A stretch of DNA of 64,000 nt from Streptomyces sp. LUP47B (GTDB lineage: Bacteria; Actinomycetota; Actinomycetes; Streptomycetales; Streptomycetaceae), in the NCBI RefSeq assembly GCF_001746295.1, contig NZ_MJAH01000013.1, positions 1 to 64,000 of the forward strand, given 5' to 3'. Under the pieces are notes generated by a model, which did no database searches, was not told where the DNA came from, and was given only the letters and a program-made list of their open reading frames with translations. Shown here in pieces: positions 41,098 through 49,760 of the stretch; within the stretch, counting starts at the first letter, position 1; each line of letters starts with the position of its first letter. The translations under genes and the position numbers were made by a program.

Positions 41098-41937
41098 ATG
41101 TCAGAAGAGACCCACAGCGAGACGTACGCCGAACTGGCCGCCGTAGGACCCTACGGAGTCCGCCCCGGCCACGCGCTGATCACCATGGTCGAACCGCATC
41201 CCGGCCACGAGTACGCCTACAACCGCTGGTACGAGGACGATCACTTCATCGCGGGAGCGATGGCCATGCCCTGGATGTACGCAGGACGCCGCTGGGTGGC
41301 CACCCGCGACCTGCAACTCCTGCGCGTCCCGGAGAAGTCGGCGGTGGCCCAGCCGGTGACGGCGGGCTGCTATCTCACCACCTACTGGGTCACCGACGGC
41401 CGCTACGACGACCACATGAAGTGGACGGTGGCCATCAACAAGCGCCTCAACCGCGACGCCCGCGTGTACCGCGACCGCACGCACGTCTTCACGGCGTTCC
41501 AGGACCACGAGTCCACGGTCTACCGCGACGGCGCGGCGGGCCCGAGGGACTTCCACGCCCTGGACCACCCGTACCGGGGCCTGGTGCTGGAGGTGATCGA
41601 CGCGGAATCCCCGGAGCGGCGGCGGGAGTTGCTGGAGTGGCTGGTCGCGCGACACCTGCCGAAGAGCGTGACGGGCTCCCCGGCGGCGATGGTGACCGTC
41701 TTCCGCCCGACCCCCCTCCCCGGCGACCGCATGACCTACGTGAAGCAGGTCGAGGGCGTCGACACCCGCCTCACGCTGCTGTGGTTCCTGGAGACGGACC
41801 CGAGGGAGTGCTGGGACCCCTGGTTCACGGGCCTGGAGGAGAAGATCACGGAGTCGGGACTCGGACGAGTGGAACTGCTGGCGCCCTTCGTCCCGACAGT
41901 TCCGGGCACGGACAAATACGTGGACCAGCTGCGCTGA
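41098..41937 (+). CDS. Uncharacterised EthD-like (dimeric alpha-beta barrel) protein
   Basis: 279 residues, GAAGGAGGG before the ATG. 'ALITMVEPHPGHEYAYNRWYEDDHFIAGAMAMPWMYAGRRW' matches the N-x-W-Y-x-x-x-H signature of EthD/dimeric ferredoxin-like barrels. A second half, 'LTLLWFLETDPRECWDPWFTGLEEKI', may be a degenerate repeat of the fold. There is no signal peptide. Such proteins often accompany ring-cleaving or ether-degrading oxygenases as cyclases, isomerases or auxiliary factors. The shared operator places it with the catabolic regulon. No better assignment is possible. Confidence 0.78.
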   Translation: MSEETHSETYAELAAVGPYGVRPGHALITMVEPHPGHEYAYNRWYEDDHFIAGAMAMPWMYAGRRWVATRDLQLLRVPEKSAVAQPVTAGCYLTTYWVTDGRYDDHMKWTVAINKRLNRDARVYRDRTHVFTAFQDHESTVYRDGAAGPRDFHALDHPYRGLVLEVIDAESPERRRELLEWLVARHLPKSVTGSPAAMVTVFRPTPLPGDRMTYVKQVEGVDTRLTLLWFLETDPRECWDPWFTGLEEKITESGLGRVELLAPFVPTVPGTDKYVDQLR

Positions 41938-41940
41938 CCC

Positions 41941-42000
41941 AGGGGCGCGGGGCTGTGTCGATATGCGGCTCCGCCGCGCGGGCGCGACCAGCCACGACGG
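41941..42000 (+). repeat. Streptomyces extragenic GC-rich repeat element
   Basis: A 60-bp element starting AGGGGCGCGGGGCTGTG, with an internal hairpin GCGGCTCCGCCGC and ending in GCGCGACCAGCC. A second copy lies in reverse orientation at 49646-49701 and partial copies occur elsewhere in the window. It sits between convergent genes and may double as a terminator. Confidence 0.7.
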
Positions 42001-42016
42001 CGCAGAAGCCAAGCAA

Positions 42017-43870
42017 CTACTTCAACTCATCCGGACAAGGCGTCCCGCGCGGCACGGTGTACGGCGCCGCCAACCGATACGTCCCCGCCCGCGGAGCGAT
42101 CAGCATCGTCCACTTGTCCCCGTCCGCGTCCTCCGGCGTCTCCATCAGGCACCCGTTGACGTTGTCGAAGGTCTTCGGCTCCCCGTCGTCCCGCTCCTTC
42201 GACGCGTCCGTCTCCTGCGGTGGCTTCAGCTTGTTGCCCTCCGCGTCCACGATGGACAGCCAGGGCGAGTAGGGGATCCGGATGAGGATGCGCCCGGCCT
42301 TCTTCACCCGCATGGTCATCTCACCCTGCGCGGCCCGGTCGACGACCGTGTTCGGCGAGGCGAGCGGCGCCGGGTCGGTCACCTGGAACAGCTGCCAGTT
42401 CGCGTCGCCCCAGATCTGCTTCAGATACGGCATCCCGCGCTGGACCAGCTCCCGCTCCCGCTCGCCGCCGTCCCCGTCGGGCTCGTCCTTCGGCACGACC
42501 ACGAAGTGCACGGCCCAGCGCTGGAGCCACTCGTGGTAGTTCGCGGAGTTCAGGGTGTCGTCGTAGAAGAGCGGGTTGCGCTCCATGTCGGCCTGCCGGT
42601 TCCAGCCCCGGGCGAGGTTGACGTACGGCGCGAGCGCGGACGCCTCGCGGTGGGAGGCGGCCGGTACGACCTCGACGCGGCCCTTCTCGGCGCCGACCTC
42701 CTGGAGCTCGTTGACGAGGGGGGCCAGCTCGCGGGCCCACGACGCCGTGGGGGTCGTGTGGACGACGTCGTCGACGGACTTGAAGCCGATCCAGACGGTG
42801 AAGCCGGCGAAGGCGACGACGATGGCGTACCACTTGCGGCTGCGCGGTTCCGCGAACGGCAGTGCGGCCGCCAGGGCCACCCCCGCGAACAGCATCGGCA
42901 GGCGCGAGATGTTGGAGCCGATCTGGGAGCTCACCAGCCAGACCAGGACGACCGACAGGCTGTAGACCCCGGCCGCGATCCGGACCGTCGTCCACTCGCG
43001 CGGGACGAGGAGGAAGACCAGGAGGCCGTAGGCCAGCGGCAGGAGCACCGAGGCGATCTTCATCGGCTGGGTGCCGGCGAACGGGAAGAGCCAGGCGGAC
43101 AGGGCGACGACGGCCGTGGGAGCGATGCCCAGTGCCCAGGCGCCCGGACGCCGTTTCTGCAGGAAGAGGGCGACCGCCACCAGGCCCACGAACAGGCCGG
43201 CGACCGGTGAGGCCATGGTCGCCAGCGCGGCGAGCGGGGCCGCGCACAGGGCTTTCGCCCAGCGTTTGTAGCGCAAGTGGTGCGGCCAGCAGAAGACGAC
43301 GGCGACCGCGCCGAGCGCGAAGACCGTGCCGAGCCCGAAGGTCACCCGGCCCGAGGCCGCGTTGCACAGGAAGGCGTACACGCCCGCCAGCGAGGCCCAC
43401 AGGGGGTTCTTCACCGACCGGCTGCGGATGAGGATCAGTGTCAGCAGCCCGGCCGAGACCGTCCCGGCCAGCATCATCGTCGTACGGACGCCGAGGACCG
43501 ACATCAGATACGGCGAGACGATGCTGTACGACACCGGGTGCATGCCGCCGTACCAGGCCAGGTTGTACGCGGAGTCCGGGTGCCGGCCGACGAACTCGGC
43601 CCAGGCGTCCTGCGCCGCGAGGTCGCCGCCGCTGTTCGCGAACGTGAAGAACCAGACGATGTGGAGGACGCCGGAGAGCGCGGTCATGGAGAGGACGGGG
43701 TGGCGCAGCAGCCGCTCGCGCAGCGCGAGGAGAGCGGTCCAGATCCTGGCCCTGAAGCCTGTGGGCGGGCTGCCGTTCCCGGTCTCAGGTTCCGCGGGCT
43801 CGCGTATTCGCGGGCCGGTACCCGGGCCCGGGTCGGTGTCGTCGGCGCGTGTCGGCTCCGCAGTGGCCAC
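42017..43870 (-). CDS. Large polytopic membrane protein, glycosyltransferase-C-like
   Basis: 617 residues from the GTG at 43870, nine bases after GGGGAG. An upstream ATG at 43903 is less well placed. A charged N-terminus (1-50) precedes about 11 hydrophobic segments (about residues 60-380) and a soluble C-terminal domain of about 230 residues that starts 'VDDVVHTTPTASWARELAPLVNELQ'. An acidic loop residue after helix 1 (SGGDLAAQDAWAEF) is reminiscent of GT-C enzymes. It is probably involved in envelope polysaccharide or lipid-linked sugar transfer (inference). It sits next to the D-Ala-D-Ala carboxypeptidase. Confidence 0.75.
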   Translation of the reverse strand: MATAEPTRADDTDPGPGTGPRIREPAEPETGNGSPPTGFRARIWTALLALRERLLRHPVLSMTALSGVLHIVWFFTFANSGGDLAAQDAWAEFVGRHPDSAYNLAWYGGMHPVSYSIVSPYLMSVLGVRTTMMLAGTVSAGLLTLILIRSRSVKNPLWASLAGVYAFLCNAASGRVTFGLGTVFALGAVAVVFCWPHHLRYKRWAKALCAAPLAALATMASPVAGLFVGLVAVALFLQKRRPGAWALGIAPTAVVALSAWLFPFAGTQPMKIASVLLPLAYGLLVFLLVPREWTTVRIAAGVYSLSVVLVWLVSSQIGSNISRLPMLFAGVALAAALPFAEPRSRKWYAIVVAFAGFTVWIGFKSVDDVVHTTPTASWARELAPLVNELQEVGAEKGRVEVVPAASHREASALAPYVNLARGWNRQADMERNPLFYDDTLNSANYHEWLQRWAVHFVVVPKDEPDGDGGERERELVQRGMPYLKQIWGDANWQLFQVTDPAPLASPNTVVDRAAQGEMTMRVKKAGRILIRIPYSPWLSIVDAEGNKLKPPQETDASKERDDGEPKTFDNVNGCLMETPEDADGDKWTMLIAPRAGTYRLAAPYTVPRGTPCPDELK

Positions 43871-44024
43871 CTGAAGGCACTCCCCGTGGTGTCCCGTCTT
43901 CATTTCCCGGCCGCGCCCCAGCGTCGACCTGCCCCGGTTCGTGACGCTAGCACGCGGCCCGCCGTCCGGAACCCGGGCGGGGTCCGGCCGGTGGACCGCG
44001 TGAGGTGTCCGTCCCGGTGCGGGA

Positions 44025-46886
44025 TCAGCCGACGCGGGTGAGCTTGTCGGTGAAGCCCGGTTCGGTCAGATCCTTCTGCAGGGTGACCGGCACCTTGACC
44101 GCGCCGCCCTCGCCGTCACCGACGGTGAGGCTGCCGACCTTGGTGCCGGCCTTCGCGGTGTGCGGTACGTCGTCGGCGGCGAAGGACAGCTTCACCTTGA
44201 AGCCGGCCCAGCCGACGGCGGTGACGTCCTTGGTCAGCACGACGGGGGTGTGGCCGCCGAGGCCGTCGTCCACGTACCCGACGACGTCGCCCTTCTTCAG
44301 GATCTTCGTCGAGGTCAGGGCGTCCTCGGCGGCGAGCAGCGCGACCTTGCTGACGTCGTTGACGGTCTTGATGATCGGCGCCTTGTGCTGGCCGAGGATC
44401 GCGCCTACGACGGTGACGGTCTCCCCGCCGACCTCCTTGCGGCCCGCGAAGAGGAGGTTGCCGCCGGCGGCGGTGGTGGTGCCGGTCTTGATGCCGATGC
44501 CGGTGTAGGGGACCAGATAGTTGTAGTTGTACCACTTCTGTCCGGACGGATCGATCCACTGTCCCATGGACGTGATCTCCACCAGTGCCGGGATCTTCAC
44601 CAGCTCGTTGCCGAGCTTCACCTGGTCCTCGGCGGTGGAGACGGTGGTCTCCTTCAGGCCCGAGGCGTCGGTGTACTTCGTGTTCTTCATGCCGAGTTCC
44701 TCGGCGGTGTCGTTCATCTTCTTGATGAACGCCGCCTCGGAACCGGAGTCCCAGCGGGCGAGCAGCCGGGCGATGTTGTTGGCGGAGGGGATCATGATCG
44801 CCGCGATCGCCTGCCGCTCGGTGAGGACGTCGCCCTGCTTGACGGTGTTGAGGGTGGACTCGCCCTGCTTGTTGTAGCCGCCCTCCTTCTCGGCGAGCGC
44901 GTCGACGGTGATCTTCGGGCCCTCCTCGCCGGACTTGAGGGGGTGGTCCTTCAGGACGATGTAGGCGGTCATGGCCTTGGCCACGGAGCCGATCGCGACG
45001 GGGGTCTGCTTGCCGAAGTCACCCATGGTGCCGACGCCGTTGACGTCCAGCCAGCCCTGGCCCTGGGTGGGCCAGGGGAGGGTGGCCTTGCTGCCGTCGA
45101 AGGTGTAGGAGTCCTCGGCGGTGAGGCTGAGCGTCGGGGCCGGCAGCGGGCGCAGGCTCTGCGCGATCGCAAACGCGACGACCAGGAGGATGAGGATCGG
45201 GGTCCAGATCTTGACCCGGCGGCCGAGGGTGCGCAGAGGGCTGGGCGGAGGCGGCGGAGTGTTGGTGAGCTCCGCGAGCAGGTCGAGGGGCGGCTTCGGC
45301 GGCAGGGGCTGCTGCGTGGTCCGCTCCGGGCCGACCTGGCCGACCTGGGGGACGGCGGCGGTCACGTCCGGCTTCGGCCGCGACTCGCGGGGCTCGTCGA
45401 GGGCCTTCAGCGCGACGAACTTGCTCGTCCGCTCGGCGGCGGTCTCCGGCTTGCGGGGCGCGTCGGCATCCTTGGGCTCCGCCGCCGCATCCGCCGCCTT
45501 GCCGAGCTTCAGCATGGTGGTGGGCTGGTCCACGGGGGGCCGGGGTGCCTTGAAGACGGCGGTGGGCTGGTCGACGGGGGGCGTGTCGCTCACGTCCGCG
45601 TCATCGGGCCGACTGTCTTCGGGGTCCTCGCCGTCGCCGCCGGTCTCGTCGTCCGTCTGCGGCCCGGTAGGCGCGGGGCGCGAATCCGAGTCGCCGGTGT
45701 CCGGGCGGGGCCGGTCGTTGGGGTCGTCGACCGTCCGGGGGTCGGTGGGGGCTGGTCGCGCAGTTCCCCGCGCCTCTGGGGTGTCGGACTTGTCGTTGTC
45801 CGGGTGGGGCCGGTCGTTGGGGTCGTCGACCGTCCGGGGGTCGGTGGGGGCTGGTCGCGCAGTTCCCCGCGCCTCTGGGGTGTCGGACTTGTCGTTGTCC
45901 GGGACGTGGTCCTCGTCGTCGGCTACGGCCGTGTCGGCGGCGTCGGTCTCTGTCGCCGTGTCGGTGTCCGGGGCGGACTCGTCCTCGGAGGCGTCGTCGG
46001 CGGGCTCGGCGCCCTTGCCCTCGGGCCCGGGCTTCTCGTCCCCGGTGCGGACCCACGCCGCCACCGCGTCCCGCAGCCGCGCGTCGGGCGCGTCGGAGTC
46101 GTCGGCGCTCTCAGCCGTGGCCGAATCGTCCGGTCCCGCAGTCGCGTCCGCGTCGTCCGCGTTTTCCGCTGTGTCGGAGTCGCCGGAGCCCCCAGCCGTG
46201 GCCGAAGCGTCCGGGGCCTTCGTCGGGGCCGTGTCCTCCGGGTCTTCTGTCGGGTCGGCGTCGCCGGGGCTTTCAGCCGTCACGGAATCTTCCGGGCCGT
46301 CGGGCGTGTCCGTGGTGTCCGGGTCTTCTGTCGGGTCGGCGTCGCCGGGGCTTTCAGCCGTCACGGAATCTTCCGGGCCGTCGGGCGTGTCCGTGGTGTC
46401 CGGGTCTTCTGTCGGGTCGGCGTCGCCGGGGCTTTCAGCCGTCACGGAATCTTCCGGGCCGTCGGGCGTGTCCGTGGTGTCCGGGTCATCCGCCGGGTCG
46501 GCGTCGCCGGAGTCCTCAGCCGTGGGCGAAGCGTCCGTGGCCGGCTTCGTCGGGGGCGTGTCCTCCGGGCCCTTCGTCCCCTCGGCGTCCTCTGGGCGCT
46601 TCTCCGCGGGCGAGGGGGTCCCCGTGTCGGATCCGGCCGTTGCGGGCTCTGAGGGGCCCTCGGCGGGCTTCTCGGGGGTCGTCGGGAGGTCGCGTACCGA
46701 GAAGACCCTCGTGGCCGTGTCGACGCCGCCCAGGGAGATGGACTCCCGTGCCACCGCGAGCCGGGGATCGCGGGCGGAACTCCTCGCCTCGGGAACCGGA
46801 CTCGCGCTCCCCGACGTCGGTTCTGCCGACGACTCGCGCTGCTTCGACCTGTCGGGGGACTCGCCCGCCACCGATGCCTCCTCCAT
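44025..46886 (-). CDS. D-Ala-D-Ala carboxypeptidase (peptidase S11) with long acidic cytoplasmic N-terminus
   Basis: 953 residues from the ATG at 46886. An in-frame GTG at 46913 is possible. Residues 1-555 are low-complexity, rich in Asp/Glu/Pro/Thr/Ser, with tandem repeats. One transmembrane helix (about 558-577, WTPILILLVVAFAIAQSL) follows, then an extracellular S11 domain with SxxK 'IGSVAKAM' (about 633), SxN 'IPSANNIA' and 'IKTGTTTAAG' (about 798). It trims peptidoglycan stem peptides. The equivalent S. coelicolor protein (SCO4439 as I recall) affects spore wall and glycopeptide response. The huge disordered tail may scaffold or be phosphorylated. Confidence 0.9.
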   Translation of the reverse strand: MEEASVAGESPDRSKQRESSAEPTSGSASPVPEARSSARDPRLAVARESISLGGVDTATRVFSVRDLPTTPEKPAEGPSEPATAGSDTGTPSPAEKRPEDAEGTKGPEDTPPTKPATDASPTAEDSGDADPADDPDTTDTPDGPEDSVTAESPGDADPTEDPDTTDTPDGPEDSVTAESPGDADPTEDPDTTDTPDGPEDSVTAESPGDADPTEDPEDTAPTKAPDASATAGGSGDSDTAENADDADATAGPDDSATAESADDSDAPDARLRDAVAAWVRTGDEKPGPEGKGAEPADDASEDESAPDTDTATETDAADTAVADDEDHVPDNDKSDTPEARGTARPAPTDPRTVDDPNDRPHPDNDKSDTPEARGTARPAPTDPRTVDDPNDRPRPDTGDSDSRPAPTGPQTDDETGGDGEDPEDSRPDDADVSDTPPVDQPTAVFKAPRPPVDQPTTMLKLGKAADAAAEPKDADAPRKPETAAERTSKFVALKALDEPRESRPKPDVTAAVPQVGQVGPERTTQQPLPPKPPLDLLAELTNTPPPPPSPLRTLGRRVKIWTPILILLVVAFAIAQSLRPLPAPTLSLTAEDSYTFDGSKATLPWPTQGQGWLDVNGVGTMGDFGKQTPVAIGSVAKAMTAYIVLKDHPLKSGEEGPKITVDALAEKEGGYNKQGESTLNTVKQGDVLTERQAIAAIMIPSANNIARLLARWDSGSEAAFIKKMNDTAEELGMKNTKYTDASGLKETTVSTAEDQVKLGNELVKIPALVEITSMGQWIDPSGQKWYNYNYLVPYTGIGIKTGTTTAAGGNLLFAGRKEVGGETVTVVGAILGQHKAPIIKTVNDVSKVALLAAEDALTSTKILKKGDVVGYVDDGLGGHTPVVLTKDVTAVGWAGFKVKLSFAADDVPHTAKAGTKVGSLTVGDGEGGAVKVPVTLQKDLTEPGFTDKLTRVG
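45711..45908. repeat. 99-bp coding tandem repeat (two copies)
   Basis: Units 45711-45809 and 45810-45908 are almost identical (differences only near the end). Each encodes 33 residues of the carboxypeptidase tail (NDKSDTPEARGTARPAPTDP region). Each contains a stretch, 45745-45779 and 45844-45878, matching the Streptomyces extragenic element core (GCGCGGGGAACTGCGCGACC on the coding strand). Confidence 0.85.
46240..46563. repeat. 81-bp coding tandem repeat (three full copies plus diverged fourth)
   Basis: Copies start at 46240, 46321 and 46402, exactly 81 bp apart. A diverged unit starts at 46483. Each encodes 27 residues containing DTTDTPDGPEDSVTAESPGD. The near identity indicates recent slippage or unequal crossover within the gene. 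Confidence 0.88.
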
Positions 46887-47121
46887 GTGCCGCGGGTGAT
46901 CGGTATCCGTCACCCTGCGTCTGCCGAACCGTTGAATCGCCGCCCGGGCAGCCGCCACACCACGCTGTCCGAACCATGTACCAGTGTCCTGTGTGTGGCC
47001 CTGTCCCAAGCGGTAGACGAGAACGACATACCTACCGGTTCCACTACAAACAGGTCACGCACCCTCGACAGACCAATGTGAGAGGGGTCACCCTGTCTTT
47101 CATCCACGCGGGGAGGCATGG

Positions 47122-47877
47122 ATGGGCAGGAGCCGCAGAACACTTCCGGAAGAGCTTCTGCTGCTGGCGTTGGACCCGACCACGGGTACCACCGCACAGC
47201 CGCAGTCGCTCGACCTCGGTCTGGCCGGAGCACAGCTAGTGGAGCTGGCGCTGGCCGGACGGATAGCCCCAGACGGGGATCGTATCGCCGTGGTAGCCCC
47301 ACGGCCGACTGGAGATCCGACTTTGGACTGCGCGTTGGAGTTGCTGCGAAGGCGTGGCGCTCCCGTGCGGGCAGTGAACTGGATCGGCGGGCCGCGACTG
47401 GGGCTCCGCCAGACATACCTCTCGCATCTGGAGCGGTGCGGCATGGTGCATGCCGTGGCGGGTCAGATGTGCGGAGTGCTGCCGACGACTCGCTACCAGG
47501 CGACGGACAACGAGATCAGCCGGGAGATCAAGTCCCGACTGGACTCGGCGATCCGCACCGGCGTACCGCCGGACCCGCGGACCGCGGCGCTCGCCGCCCT
47601 GGCACACGCGGTCGGCCTCGGCAAGCACCTGTATCCGGGCAACGAGGGACGGTCCTCGAGGTCCCGGCTGCGGGACCTCATCAGGCACGACCCGATGGGC
47701 GGTCTCGTCGCGCACGCCGTGATGGACGTCCAGAACGGCGTGGCCGCACAGCCGCGTCGTAACCCGGCACCCGCCGGCCGCCAGGCCGCCCCGGGAGCCA
47801 GGCCCGCACCGGAACCCGCTCGCGGCGTTCCGATGCAACCGCGCCGAGGACCGATGGCGCGCGCCGTGGCTCACTGA
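47122..47877 (+). CDS. GPP34 (GOLPH3/Vps74-like) family protein
   Basis: 251 residues, ATG at 47122 with GGGGAGG six bases upstream. 'LPEELLLLALDPTTGTTAQPQSLDLGLAGAQLVELALAGRIAPDGDRIAV' is the bacterial GPP34 signature. 'VHAVAGQMCGVLPTTRYQATD' and 'DPRTAALAALAHAVGLGKHLYPG' complete the domain. A Pro/Arg/Ala-rich tail follows. Eukaryotic relatives bind phosphatidylinositol-4-phosphate. The bacterial role is not established. It is divergent from the carboxypeptidase gene across 235 bp. Confidence 0.87.
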   Translation: MGRSRRTLPEELLLLALDPTTGTTAQPQSLDLGLAGAQLVELALAGRIAPDGDRIAVVAPRPTGDPTLDCALELLRRRGAPVRAVNWIGGPRLGLRQTYLSHLERCGMVHAVAGQMCGVLPTTRYQATDNEISREIKSRLDSAIRTGVPPDPRTAALAALAHAVGLGKHLYPGNEGRSSRSRLRDLIRHDPMGGLVAHAVMDVQNGVAAQPRRNPAPAGRQAAPGARPAPEPARGVPMQPRRGPMARAVAH

Positions 47878-48210
47878 GCCGCAGTTCCACGGCACGCACC
47901 GCCGAGAGCACGACCCGCACGACTCGCACCACGCACCACTCAGCCGCCGCACCGTCAGTCCCCAAAGACCGGTCCGGGAGCCGCTGGTCCGCGCGGGGCG
48001 ACGGAACCGTACGTCCGTACATCGGGCGTCGCCGGGTTCCGCCGCCCCGCGCGGCCGCATGTCCGGGCCCGGTCGGGCCGGCGCCCCAGCCGACGGGTAC
48101 GCAGCGCATATACACCGTTTCCCAGCGGTAATAAGCACCTTGGTGGCAGTCTGCTCAACAGCAGATACGCAAAGTCAAGAACGAGGCACGCAGCCGGAGG
48201 TGCACGTCCC
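47878..48210 (+). promoter_or_regulatory. Upstream region of the Scr1-like gene
   Basis: 333 bp without a supported gene. The notable feature is the inverted repeat TCTGCT-CAAC-AGCAGA at 48150-48165, 45 bp before the GTG start, which is a candidate autoregulatory site. The surrounding sequence (AATAAGCACC, CAGATACGCAAAGTC) is AT-richer than its neighbours, as expected for a promoter. Confidence 0.4.
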
Positions 48211-49080
48211 GTGGCGTCCAATGTCAATCCCACCGTCAGGCGGCGCCGGCTGGGCCAGGAGCTGCGCAGGCTCCGCGAGCTCAAGGGCATGACGGCCGAA
48301 GAGGTGGCGGAGCGGCTGCTCGTGTCGCAGTCAAAGATCAGCCGGCTGGAGAACGGCCGGCGCAGCATCAGCCAGCGCGATGTCCGCGACCTGTGCGGGG
48401 TCTACGAGGTCGAGGACCAGCGCATCGTCGACTCCCTGATGCAGATGGCCAAGGACTCGCGGCAGCAGGGCTGGTGGCATGCCTTCGGGGACATCCCGTA
48501 CAGCGTCTACATCGGTCTGGAGACCGACGCCGAGTCGCTGCGGGTCTACGAACCCCAGATCATCACCGGCCTGTTGCAGACCCGGCCGTACGCCGAGGCC
48601 ATCGTGCGCGGCGGCGCGCCCGAGGCGACGGAGACGGAGAACGACAAGCGGGTCGAGGTACGACTGCGGCGGCAGAGCCGGGTCGCGGCCGAGCGGGACC
48701 CGCTGCGGCTGTGGGTGGTCCTGGACGAGGCGTCCCTGCGCCGGGTCGTCGGCAGCCGGCAGGTGATGCGCGAGCAGCTGGAGTACCTCGTCGAGGTGTC
48801 CCAGCAGCCCCATATCACCGTGCAGGTACTGCCGTTCGACGTCGGCGCCCATCCCGGGCTCAGCGGCCAGTACTCCATTCTGGAGTTCTCGGACGCGGCC
48901 GATTCCAGCGTCGTCTACATCGAGGGCGTCACCAGCGACCTGTACCTGGAGAAGGCGCACGACGTGCAGAAGTACACCGTGATGTACGAGCACTTGAGGG
49001 CGCAGGCGCTCAACGTCGACCAGTCGCGTCAGCTGATCGAGGACCTCGCCAAGGAGTACGCCCGGGAATACGCCCGTTGA
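48211..49080 (+). CDS. scr1: Scr1-like XRE helix-turn-helix regulator with DUF5753 domain
   Basis: 289 residues, GTG start with GGAGG upstream. HTH 'LGQELRRLRELKGMTAEEVAERLLVSQSKISRLENGRRSISQRDVRDL' (about 14-60). DUF5753 'YEPQIITGLLQTRPYAEAIVRG' and 'ITVQVLPFDVGAHPGLSGQYSILEF'. With the DUF397 gene at 49271 it matches the Scr1/Scr2 pair of S. coelicolor (SCO4441/SCO4442), a toxin-antitoxin-like pair reported to raise antibiotic production when over-expressed. The preceding carboxypeptidase and GPP34 genes agree with that locus. Confidence 0.9.
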   Translation: MASNVNPTVRRRRLGQELRRLRELKGMTAEEVAERLLVSQSKISRLENGRRSISQRDVRDLCGVYEVEDQRIVDSLMQMAKDSRQQGWWHAFGDIPYSVYIGLETDAESLRVYEPQIITGLLQTRPYAEAIVRGGAPEATETENDKRVEVRLRRQSRVAAERDPLRLWVVLDEASLRRVVGSRQVMREQLEYLVEVSQQPHITVQVLPFDVGAHPGLSGQYSILEFSDAADSSVVYIEGVTSDLYLEKAHDVQKYTVMYEHLRAQALNVDQSRQLIEDLAKEYAREYAR

Positions 49081-49270
49081 GGCGCTTCCAGACAGAGCGG
49101 GCGGGATAGTACACCTCGGCCTCGTCCGTCTGGAAGAGTCGCTTGGAATATGCCACCAGAAGAGTGAACGACTGCTCCGAAAGAGGAAGTCGGCGAGTAG
49201 CGTCGATCACGCCAACGATCAGTAAAGGTTGGCGTGATCCGAACACTGCACATCTGGCTACGGAGCGAAT

Positions 49271-49462
49271 ATGGCAATTCGTCTGGGAAACCTGGACACA
49301 TGGACGACCTCCACCTACACCAACGCCAACGGGGCGTGCCTGATGGTGAGGTCGACCGAAGAGGAAGCACTCGAACTCGGCGACACGAAGATCCCCGAGG
49401 GTCCCAAGCTGGCCTTCCCCGCCGACGCGTGGAGTGCCTTCGTGGCCTCGGTCAAGGTGTGA
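49271..49462 (+). CDS. scr2: Scr2-like DUF397 protein
   Basis: 63 residues with GGAG before the ATG. 'TTSTYTNANGACLMVRSTEEEALELGDTKIPEGPKLAFPADAWSAFVASVK' has the DUF397 layout with a C-terminal 'AWxAFV' helix. It is separated from Scr1 by 190 bp without a stable hairpin, so it may have its own promoter. It would antagonise or modulate Scr1. Confidence 0.88.
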   Translation: MAIRLGNLDTWTTSTYTNANGACLMVRSTEEEALELGDTKIPEGPKLAFPADAWSAFVASVKV

Positions 49463-49645
49463 GGGGCGGACCGGTCTGATCCCCGTCCCGTTCATCCACA
49501 ACTGCACACCACAACTGCTCGCGACAACAGCACAAGCACCACCACAGAGCCCTCTCGACCAGATCGCCGTCCTTGCCGAGGGGGCTCGGCGTGTGCCCGC
49601 GCCTGCGGCGCTTCGGCCGATGGGTTGTGTGTCGGGTGCGGCTCC

Positions 49646-49701
49646 GTGGGGGCTGGTCGCGCCCCGCGGCGGAGCCGCTGATGTCACAGCCCCGCGCCCC
49701 T
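49646..49701 (-). repeat. Streptomyces extragenic GC-rich repeat element (second copy)
   Basis: Read on the minus strand it begins AGGGGCGCGGGGCTGTGAC and shares GCGGCTCCGCCGC and GCGCGACCAGCC with the element at 41941. It lies between the convergent scr2 and glutathione peroxidase genes. Confidence 0.68.
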
Positions 49702-49727
49702 AAGTTGGTGCAGCTGGACCTACTCAA

Positions 49728-49754
49728 GAGGCGCGACCAGCCACGACGGACCCG
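49728..49754 (+). repeat. Partial copy of the extragenic repeat
   Basis: AGAGGCGCGACCAGCCACGA plus a few bases, matching the 3' end of the 41941 element. It lies directly next to the end of the glutathione peroxidase gene. Confidence 0.5.
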
Positions 49755-49760
49755 CAGCCG

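Noticed and set aside
46240..46563. Direct repeats considered as a CRISPR array
   Set aside because: The units are contiguous 81-bp coding repeats without spacers.
44160..46652. 830-codon open frame opposite the carboxypeptidase
   Set aside because: Its Val/Gly/Arg repeats mirror the acidic repeats of the real gene.
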